NCBI GenBank assembly: GCA_039602395.1 | Contig: JBCNJP010000007.1 | Coordinates: forward strand, 106,177,387 to 106,241,386 | Reading direction: 5' to 3' | Origin: Deinandra increscens subsp. villosa | Taxonomy: Eukaryota > Streptophyta > Magnoliopsida > Asterales > Asteraceae | Length of the DNA: 64,000 nucleotides | Shown: positions 56,529-64,000 of the stretch, piece by piece | Layout of the letters: every line of letters starts with the position of its first letter | Numbering within the stretch: position 1 is the first letter of the stretch | Made by a program: the position numbers and the translations under genes | Notes under the pieces: generated by a model | What the model saw: the letters and a program-made list of their open reading frames with translations, nothing else | Told to the model about the DNA's origin: nothing | Databases searched by the model: none

Positions 56529-58034
56529 GTGATCCGGATGCTATCCAGTATATGTGTAGAGAAGCACCAAAAGCAGTTATCGAGCTAGAGAATTACGGTT
56601 TACCATTTTCTCGAACTGAGGAGGGAAAGATATACCAACGTGCATTTGGTGGTCAGAGTCTTGACTTTGAGAAAGGTTGATATGATGGTTTATCACTAAC
56701 AGGGCCGGCCCCAAGAATCCTAAAAAAATTATGGACCCAAGGCGAATTTTTTTTGGAGGTCCTTTAACATACAAAGCTAGAAGGTTGGATGAGGGTTTTT
56801 TCTTTTCAAATGTTTGATCTGCTATGTCGAAAGAGAAAGGGTAAAACAAAAAAGAAGTTTTCACAATACACTTAATTAGTCCGTCTACTTTATAAGTTTA
56901 CACAACAGGCTTGGTGAAAAAAGAAAAAAATACAACGGCGCATGCTGGTCTCGAAAATGCGACCATTAGAATAAATGTTGCACGCTATAACCAGCCAAGC
57001 TAAAGAACAATTCGACATTTTTTCAAAATGTTTCTAAAATACACTAAAAACTTATATGTATATATATATCAAAATTTTTAAAAATTCCGGGCCCTCTAAA
57101 ATACCGGGCCCTAGGCGGTCGCCCACCCCGCCTAGGCCTGGGGCCGGCCCTGATCACTAATCATAAGATCTATGATATAAAGGAAATCTATCCGCATGTA
57201 ACTCTCTCCATCATATTTTATAGGTGGACAAGCTTATCGGTGTGCTTGTGCTGCTGATAGAACTGGGCATGCATTATTGCATACATTGTATGGTCAGGCC
57301 ATGAAACATAATACACAGTTTTTTGTGGAATACTTTGCTTTGGATCTAATCATGGCCAGTGATGGTACGTTAAACTTTTTTTCCTTCAATTAACTTTTCA
57401 AAGTTATAGATGTGCAGGCCAATCATTATCAAACTAATTTTGTGCTCTGTTAATATATTTCAAAAAGCATCTTGATCTTAATCAAGAACTATCACAGCTA
57501 GCATGTAAAATAAATTACACCATACCATTGGCATCCATAATTTGAAAAGAAGTATAAACAGCAGTATTAAAATCAACCCCTAAATAAATATGAAACATAT
57601 TATCATAGTTCCAACCTACAAAGAAGCAAATCAAAACAAGGACTAATGAGTAACCACCACATACATTACACCGGTTCCGTGCTTCATGAACAATATTGGC
57701 AACTGGGGTGAAAATTTATTAATTGAGCTTAACTTGGTTTCTATATAGGCTATGTTGCTATCAACTTATCCAATTTTATTTTGTTCTCAGGAGAGCATAT
57801 TTCTCAGCAACATTTGCCCACACTTGCACAGGAGACGGAAATGCTATGGTTGCACGTGCAGGCCTTCCTCTTGAGGTATACTAAAGTTCATTTCTTTTTT
57901 TTCCGTTCTCATATATTTTTGTTGATATTTGGATATAATCATAGTTTTTGGCTGTGACTTTTTGTTTCAGGACCTTGAGTTTGTACAATTTCATCCTACT
58001 AGAATATATGGTGCTGGGTGCCTCATTACTGAAG
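56529..58034 (+). pseudogene. SDH1: Succinate dehydrogenase flavoprotein (SDH1) exon fragments
   Basis: Four exons with intact-looking splice sites: 56529-56675 (GDPDAIQYMCREAPKAV..LDFEKG), 57224-57364 (GQAYRCACAADRTGHALLHT), 57791-57875 (RAYFSATFAHTCTGDGNAMV) and 57971-58034 (DLEFVQFHPTRIYGAGC). They match the FAD subunit of complex II. The exon that should lie between the second and third (about 30 codons before RAYFSAT, including the ATGGYG region) is absent. Joining the second to the third exon breaks the frame. FGKG reads FEKG, SAH reads FAH, and the conserved HPTGIYG reads HPTRIYG. The 5' exons with the presequence and everything after ITEG are missing. An hAT MITE lies in the first intron. 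It lies inside the Helitron-like insertion and so is probably a captured gene fragment. Confidence 0.87.
56700..57152. mobile_element. hAT-type MITE
   Basis: A 453-bp element with ends CAGGGCCGGCCCC and GGGGCCGGCCCTG, a perfect 13-bp TIR. It is flanked by perfect 8-bp direct repeats ATCACTAA (56692-56699 and 57153-57160). It sits in an intron of the SDH1 fragment. It contains no transposase; a short minus-strand open frame there is not convincing. Confidence 0.88.
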
Positions 58035-58236
58035 GTTTGTGTCATATATTATTTCAAAGAGTTTTGTGATTTATAAAAAAATTTATATAACATGAAGTAA
58101 GAGTTAAATGAAATTTTCATAATTGCCTAATACACTTGTAAACGTATATATATATATATTTTATTTTGTTCACTATTTTTCTGAATTTTCCTGGATTACC
58201 ACAGCAACGCGCGGTCGATCTCTAGTTGGAAACATA

Positions 58237-58672
58237 GTGCATGTTTATTTAAGAGCGACTTATTGACTTATTAGCTTTTTAAAAAGCTAATAAGTTAAAA
58301 TTTTTGTTTGGCTAGTTCAAAAGTGCTTTTCAAATTAGCTTTTGCAAAAGGAGATTTAAATATAAATCCAAAAGACAAGAATTCTTGGCTTTTAAAACAC
58401 CATTTAACTTTTGGATTGACAAATTACATTTATACCCTTAAAATAAACCCTAAAATCTTATCAAAACACAAAGGATGTCTATTTTAGTCATTTTACCTAA
58501 ATAAGCTAATCCAAACATTTTTTATAAACAACTTATTGACTTATTGACTTTTTCCATCACAAAAGCAAATCCAAACATTTATTCAAAAACTCCTTTTATA
58601 AAAGCTAAAAGTCAATAAGTTTTTTTGTCCAAAAGTGCTTTTGCACCCAAATAAGCACAACCAAACATACCC
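58237..58672. mobile_element. Tourist-like MITE
   Basis: The right end (inverse GGGTATGTTTGG) and left end GTGCATGTTT are imperfect TIRs of the Tourist type. ATA is repeated directly on both sides (58234-58236 and 58673-58675). The sequence at 61717-61733 (TTGGAAACATAGAAAG) shows the site without the element. Confidence 0.75.
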
Positions 58673-58748
58673 ATAGAAAGTCGGTACGTGTTATATCTAT
58701 ATTTATAGGGTTAAAATTAAATAATTAAGGATTGAGGAGGTAAATAAA

Positions 58749-59966
58749 AGGAAAATTGGATTTTAATAATATGAGTTTTAACTCATTGGCGGATAATAAT
58801 ACAAGTTTCAATGTTGGCGTACAATAATACCAATTAACCACTTGGTTGTCTAGAATGATACACCGTTAGTTTGTCACTAACGGGGTTAGTCCTCTGCTGA
58901 CGTGGCACTCAATGAGGGACTCTTTTTGTAATTCTTAAAAATTAAGGGCTGGTTTTGTAATACCTTCAAAATGCTATCACCTCCTGCCGATCTCGGAACA
59001 TCATCAATCGACTCATCCACCATTTCATCAGCAGACTGATAACCTACAGGCGAAGGCGCACCGTAACCCCCTCGGGAGTACATCGAATCGGAGGTAGTGA
59101 GACCTAGAATATCAGATCTAGAACCGTAACCGCTTCCCGAGCCTCCGTAAAACGTAGCGGCAGATGAGGCTGATTGAGGCACAGTCTGCTTGAAAGAGGA
59201 AGATGAGGAAGACGATGAGAACGGACTTGAAGGCTTGTGGCTGTAGGAAGATGAACTGATTGGTCCTCTTGAAGAGGAAGCTGCCATTGACCGATTCAAC
59301 TCACCAGATTCAACAACCGGACAAAATCGAGGAATAACTCAATCGATATGTCAGAGCTCCACATGTTGCCTGGCAATTAGAACCATTTCGAACATTGTTG
59401 TTTCAGTCGGTGAGTGATTGAGATGCTCTTCTAGAGAGAGAAAGTCACAGTGTATGTGTATAGTGTAGATTCAGAAGGTTTTTTTCTAGAGAGAGAAGGT
59501 AAAAATATATATTTGCAGATAGGTATAGAGAGAGAGAGGGGGGGGGGGGAAGCTGTGTGTGTGAGAGAGAGAAGGGGGGAGAGATGGTGTACGGTTTCAC
59601 CGGAAAAAAAATCGATTAGGGTTTGGACGGCGGCGAGGGTTGTGCGTCGCCGGAAAAAGTGGTCGCCGGAGGAGGTGGAGGAGACGGCGATGAGAGGCCG
59701 GCAAGGACATCTTTGTTTTTTTTGTGTTTTTTTTCTTTAATTATTTTAGAGAAATTTCAAAACCAACCCTTCATTTTTAAGAATTACAAAAAGAGTCCCT
59801 CATTGAGTGCCACGTCAGCAAGGGACTAACCCCGTTAGTGACAAACTAACGGTGTATCATTCTAGACACCCAAGTGGTTAATTGGTATTATTGTACGCCA
59901 ACATTGAAACTTGTATTATTATCCGCCAATAAGTTAAAACTCATATTATTAAAATCCAATTTTCCT
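58749..59966. mobile_element. Long-TIR Pack-MULE-like element with captured gene 5' end
   Basis: About 235 bp at 58749-58985 is repeated inverted at about 59745-59966. It starts AGGAAAATTGGATTTTAAT and holds the block CGTTAGTTTGTCACTAACGG. The right end coincides with the assembly gap, so the target duplication cannot be read. The sequence at 61790-61800 (GGAGGTAAATAAA) gives the site without the element. The interior is a non-TE gene fragment. Confidence 0.7.
58886..59720 (-). pseudogene. Captured 5' end of a gene, kinesin KIN-7-like N-terminus (tentative)
   Basis: A minus-strand frame from ATG at 59299 encodes a Ser-rich N-terminus (MNRSMAASSSRGPISSSSYS and on), then Gly/Tyr/Ser-rich sequence with SRSDILGLTTSDSMYSRGG, ending DDVPRSAGGDSI before running into the TIR. 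Plant KIN-7 kinesins have a similar Ser-rich leader ending GDSISV just before the motor domain; no motor sequence is present here. Upstream (59300-59720) is leader-like sequence with GA-rich tracts. The assignment rests on composition and the GDSI junction only. The fragment is enclosed by the element's TIRs. Confidence 0.45.
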
Positions 59967-60466
59967 NNNNNNNNNNNNNNNNNNNNNNNNNNNNNNNNNN
60001 NNNNNNNNNNNNNNNNNNNNNNNNNNNNNNNNNNNNNNNNNNNNNNNNNNNNNNNNNNNNNNNNNNNNNNNNNNNNNNNNNNNNNNNNNNNNNNNNNNNN
60101 NNNNNNNNNNNNNNNNNNNNNNNNNNNNNNNNNNNNNNNNNNNNNNNNNNNNNNNNNNNNNNNNNNNNNNNNNNNNNNNNNNNNNNNNNNNNNNNNNNNN
60201 NNNNNNNNNNNNNNNNNNNNNNNNNNNNNNNNNNNNNNNNNNNNNNNNNNNNNNNNNNNNNNNNNNNNNNNNNNNNNNNNNNNNNNNNNNNNNNNNNNNN
60301 NNNNNNNNNNNNNNNNNNNNNNNNNNNNNNNNNNNNNNNNNNNNNNNNNNNNNNNNNNNNNNNNNNNNNNNNNNNNNNNNNNNNNNNNNNNNNNNNNNNN
60401 NNNNNNNNNNNNNNNNNNNNNNNNNNNNNNNNNNNNNNNNNNNNNNNNNNNNNNNNNNNNNNNNNN
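59967..60466. other. Assembly gap, 500 N
   Basis: Exactly 500 N. The left side stops at the tip of a TIR. The right side starts at GCTTACC, the base just after the point where the retrotransposon and its duplication end in the first polyamine oxidase copy. Confidence 0.98.
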
Positions 60467-60472
60467 GCTTAC

Positions 60473-60994
60473 CTCTCCAAATCATGGTCATATAACACCG
60501 AGTTGTTGCCACTAGTACGGTACAAAGGTAATCCGAGTCTGCCAATGAGGGGGGCCAAGGGATTCTCCTTGCCAACTCCATGCAACCTGCAAAATCAACA
60601 TTATCATAAAACTATCAGACAGTTAGTTATAAACATATGGTCTAACAATCAATACTGTTAGATGGCTTCAATTCTCACCATGATGCACCTAAATCTACAG
60701 GAAAACCGAACGAGTAATCTGTACACACTCGACCGCCAATTCTTTCACGAGACTCAAGTAAGATAACCTAAATATGTAAATGGCATCGAGTAAAACAGTT
60801 CATCATGTCATTTTCAGAAGCAATAAAATGCTACAGTCTACAACAAAACTATCAAATGCAGAATGACTGAAGCAAATATATTGTTTTTAGAGTACCCGAA
60901 ATGATGCATCGTGGAGGGCACGCGCAGCGGCTACACCAGCAAAGCCGCCACCGATTACAATAACAGACGGTGAACCCGAATCATTTGTTTTCAT
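60473..60994 (-). pseudogene. PAO: Second copy of polyamine oxidase exons 1-3 (partial)
   Basis: Exons 60994-60896, 60767-60679 and 60586-60473 have the same lengths (99, 89, 114 nt) and splice sites as the first copy and differ at few bases (residue 4 is Asn instead of Ser). The donor GTAAGC follows exon 3, then the gap begins. The upstream 60995-61715 is also shared. Exons 4-8 are not seen. Because only the start is visible, loss of function is inferred from the other copy; it may be an allele on another haplotype. Confidence 0.75.
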
Positions 60995-61715
60995 GTTAAA
61001 ACAGCAGGCTAACTTCTACATTTTTTATGAACAAAGTGTTAAATAAAACACAGTTTTAGGAGCATCAGTTATCTCTTGAATTCAAGTCATTTCTTTTTTT
61101 ATATTATGTGAAGGATCATCAAACTATCTATCAGAGATATGGAAAATTAACTGTTAAATCTACCTCTTGAATTTTAAAAAGATGTTAAACTAATGACCAA
61201 ATTGTTCTTAATTTCTACACTGTGGTAACAAATCAGACTATAAAGTAGAAACTGACAAAAGGGCATTAAAATATGGCATTTTGGTCAAAGAAAAAAAAAG
61301 AGGGATAACGATAAACCTTGTTTCAGTTGGGGTTTACTTTCGTTTTCCGATAAATCCACTTCTGATGGATGATGATTGAAAGAAACTGAGAGTGAAAGAC
61401 AATTTGTAGGAATTTACGTGTAGGTATCAAAACAACAGAGGTATTTTAGTATTTTACAATTAAAGGGTTTATCGATTATCGAAGAGAAATCGGAAAGTTT
61501 GTGGCAATTGAGGAGATTGATGAAGTTGTTGACTGGAATTGGAAGAGTTACAGCGAAAGGATGGAACCCTGAGAATGCAAGTGATGAAGTGTTGATTGTG
61601 AAGACGATGACGCTTATTTACAGGAAGATTGATTATGATTCAGGATTATGAGATCGATTTTATAGGGAAGAATAAGGAGGTGAATCGAGCACATGAATTC
61701 CGTGGTTCTATTTTA

Positions 61716-62405
61716 TTGGAAACATAGAAAGTCGGTACACGTGTTATATCTATATTTATAGGGTTAAAATTAAATAATTAAGGATTGAGGAGGTAAATAA
61801 AAAACACGTATAAGATAACTAGATAAGGTAGATTATTTGTTATTTTGCCCTATGGCGACAAACACTTGGGACATGATGTACATCAATGGAAGAGATGCTT
61901 ACAAAAATTAAAGAAGCTCATGTCTCACTTAAAAGAAAAGAAAGGTTTGATGGTTATTGCTTTGGCCTCTTTATGAGAAATCTGACGGGCTCGTAATCGG
62001 AAAGAATTTGAAGACCTCAACACTCATCCACGCAAGATCGTGGAAGAGATGAAAACCAATGTTTTTTTATGGCTCAAGCATTGTGCGAATATGTTTGATT
62101 TAAATTGGAATAGCTTTTGTATCTTTTTTCATATGTAATCTCTTTTTGCTAGCTCCTTGACATATTGTTATTAAAAAAAAAAACCTCAAATACACTACAA
62201 AAAAATGTATTTTAATTTTAAATTTTAGTAAAAAAATAATATTATAAAATAAAGTTAAACTTAAAATGAACAATATTAAGTCCTTCTATAGTGTCATCTC
62301 ACATTGTAGTTTAGGTGGACGTCATGTGACATGAATAATTTTTTTTGTTGTTTAATTCTTGTTCCTTTTTCGTCAAGAGTTCGTGTTGAGCATGTTTCTT
62401 TTTGT
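61716..62405. other. Continuation past the empty insertion sites, no gene
   Basis: 61716-61800 repeats 58226-58236 plus 58673-58748, without the MITE. Beyond that, 61801-62405 holds no recognised gene; a stretch at about 61860-62110 has a coding-like look but no stable frame. Confidence 0.45.
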
Positions 62406-62408
62406 GGT

Positions 62409-62935
62409 TGTTTTGGACGAGTTGTCAAAATCAATCCAGGAAGCAGTTTCGTAGTGCATACTTTTCATCGATGATATTGTGCTAGTAGCTAAGAGTAAAC
62501 CAAGAATGAACAAGAAGCTGGAGGAGTGGAGAGCTACTCTTGAAAGCAAAGGTCTAAGGATTAGTCGCGCTAAGACCGAGTATCTTCACTGTAACTTTAG
62601 ACTGTAGTTAAGGATTTCCAGATCACCATCGACAGTCAGACGGTTCCGCATGTAACAAAGTTTAAGTACTTAGGTTCTTTTGTGCAGAGCGATGCCGACA
62701 TTGATAGTGATAGGGCTCACCACGTCCAGGAGGCTGGTGTAAGTGGCAGACGGCCATAGGGGTACTGTGCATAATAAGTTCCCGATTAAACTAAAGGGTA
62801 AATTTTATAGAGTTGTTGTCAGGCCGACTATTTTATATGGTTCTGATTGTCGGGCTATCATCACTATCGATGTGAGAAGGAGAGAGAGGCCAAAAATGAT
62901 GTGGGAAGAGCAAATTAGACATGATTTGCTAGACT
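62409..62935 (+). pseudogene. L1-type LINE reverse transcriptase fragment
   Basis: Reads LDELSKSIQEAVS-stop-CILFIDDIVLVAKSK, with the RT catalytic F-x-DD box, then KLEEWRATLESKGLRISRAK and TEYLHC. TIDSQTVPHVTKFKYLGSFV follows, then KGKFYRVVVRPTILYGSDC and a terminal RRRERPKMMWEEQIRHDLL. This is the order of the RT 3' half of plant L1 elements. A TAG replaces the Trp codon before CILF, several frameshifts occur, and the section between GSDC and the end block is deleted. Confidence 0.8.
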
Positions 62936-63292
62936 TACACCTTAATTCTGAATTCATTATTCATACATCTAGCTAGCTAGTGATCGAGGAGAATCGAATG
63001 GCAATGCAACACCACATTCTTCTAGTTTTTACATACATTGCGGTGTTGTTCTGATGATCCACATCACGCCAGAACCATCATAACAAAACACATGACTTCC
63101 ATAACAGATCTGGATTACATAATGACACATATACGAAGAAAGGATCATCCTGACCAAACAGCCAGCCAAGACGAGGTAATGTACTAACGTTTTATGCAGA
63201 GCTTGGCACAATAAACAGCACGAAAGGAGGTCAGAAGAACAAGATGAGTCTAGTATGGTGTACTTAGGACTACACCATGCTAGACTGGGGGG
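62936..63292 (+). other. Probable internal tail of an LTR element
   Basis: No gene. The final bases, CTAGACTGGGGGGC (about 63279-63292), form a purine-rich tract directly before an LTR-like start. Confidence 0.4.
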
Positions 63293-64000
63293 CTGATGAC
63301 GTATGTCCGGATCGGGCCGAGTATATAGGCTTGAGCCCAGACACAGTTTGGCCCACACAGGGTTTTTGCCAAACAGGCCCAATCCAGGCCCAATACACTT
63401 CCCCTATAAATGGAGGCTTACCCCTCCATTAGAAGGGATCCTGAATCTTGGGATATAGCCAGTGAGTCAGTCCTGCTTTGCCCCACTCGGGTCGGCCTTG
63501 CCTCACTCGGGTCGGTCTCCTTTGCCTTGGGGCCGACCTTGCCTCAGTCGGGTCGGGCTCCCTTACCTCAGTCGGTCGGCCTCTTGTTCTACCCCACAGG
63601 CCGAACCTGACAGCCTTCCTCAGCCACTCTAGACATGCTCTCTCTCTATATATACATACATACACTCATATACTTATATATGCATACTCACTATCTATAC
63701 AGTCTTACTGACTTGACCGTCGGAGGGTGGTCCAGAGACCCCGGTCTCTGTCCCCCTTCTAACGGGTTCCCTTCATGATTACAGGTTTAGGAGAAGACTT
63801 AAGAGAGCTAGATCCGGCCTGCCCGGTTCAATGGCTCAACTCGACTCTTCCTCATGTAGATCGGCTCTATACCTTGATGACCCGTCCTTGGTCTTACCAC
63901 TCCGGCCACCCCGAGGTACACCGTTTCTACACAAGAAGAGTAGCAAAGAAAGCGTATGAAATAACAATAACACTACAAAAGAGCAACATGTTTGGTATGT
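63293..64000 (+). mobile_element. LTR of a retrotransposon, running off the window
   Basis: It starts TGATGACGTATGTCCGG after a polypurine tract. It has a CCCCTATAAATGGAG TATA box (about 63401-63415) and a leader with tandem 'TCGGGTCGG' repeats (about 63487-63570). TTGACCGTCGGAGGGTGG (about 63714-63731) resembles the LTR segment common in Tat/Ogre-type gypsy elements. The other end is outside the window. Open frames within it are not genes. Confidence 0.55.

Larger units (their letters stand above)
50695..58225 (+). mobile_element. Helitron-like 7.5-kb insertion carrying gene fragments
   Basis: The right end reads CACAGCAACGCGCGGTCGAT then CTCTAG (58220-58225) followed by host T. Plant Helitrons typically end in a GC-rich hairpin containing GCAACGCGCGG and CTAG, and insert between A and T. 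The left end follows host A at 50694 and starts TTGTATATATATACAAAGGA, not the canonical TC. The sequence at 61704-61725 (ATTTTATTGGAAACATAG) shows the site without the insertion: left part, then directly the right flank. There are no terminal inverted repeats or long target duplication. It carries SDH1 exons, a leader-like region, tandem repeats and two MITEs. No Rep/helicase gene is seen, so it is non-autonomous. Confidence 0.6.

Noticed and set aside
59874..60581. Open frames of more than 200 codons on both strands
   Set aside because: They cross the second 500-N gap and join unrelated flanks.
63410..63711. Overlapping frames on both strands near the window end
   Set aside because: They fall in the tandem TCGGGTCGG leader repeats of an LTR.

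Overview
This is plant nuclear DNA: AT-rich, with multi-exon GT-AG genes, plant-type organelle targeting peptides and many transposable elements. Gene content and LTR types fit a eudicot; I lean towards Asteraceae, but that is inference. Two runs of exactly 500 N (12650-13149 and 59967-60466) are scaffold gaps.

Four genes look intact. They are a plastid thioredoxin of the x type (minus, 5052-5832), an ER-lumenal HSP70/GRP170 family chaperone ending in HDEL (plus, 14555-20594, 14 exons), a DExH-box RNA helicase with R3H and ankyrin regions (minus, 23330-29655, 14 exons), and the mitochondrial succinyl-CoA ligase alpha subunit (minus, 36834-41542, 7 exons). They are unrelated housekeeping genes and do not form a cluster. 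A fifth locus, a flavin polyamine oxidase (minus, 43323-50001), is a pseudogene with at least four independent lesions and a nested LTR retrotransposon that starts 11 bases inside intron 3.

The rest is mostly mobile DNA, and many elements can be closed with terminal repeats and target-site duplications. 549-1817 is a Harbinger-type element holding a long-TIR Mutator-type element. 3815-4221 and 33154-33946 are fold-back elements with 9-bp duplications. 6060-7510 is a Pack-MULE-like element carrying a broken S40/DUF584 gene. 10029-11053, 11770-14079 and 30010-32078 are Harbinger-like elements carrying only the SANT/Myb-like ORF1, in intact, rearranged and truncated states. 21537-22027 and 56700-57152 are hAT MITEs with perfect 8-bp duplications. 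58749-59966 is a TIR element that captured the 5' end of a kinesin-like gene. LINE, copia and LTR remnants are scattered elsewhere.

The most interesting part is 49474-61800. The start of the polyamine oxidase locus occurs twice (49474-50694 and 60467-61715), and the two copies differ by an apparent 7.5-kb Helitron-like insertion (50695-58225). It ends in a hairpin-like sequence and CTAG followed by T, and it carries succinate dehydrogenase SDH1 exons with one exon missing. The second copy shows the uninterrupted site. Because the second copy begins right after an assembly gap, the two copies are probably alternative haplotypes placed in tandem, although a real duplication is not excluded.
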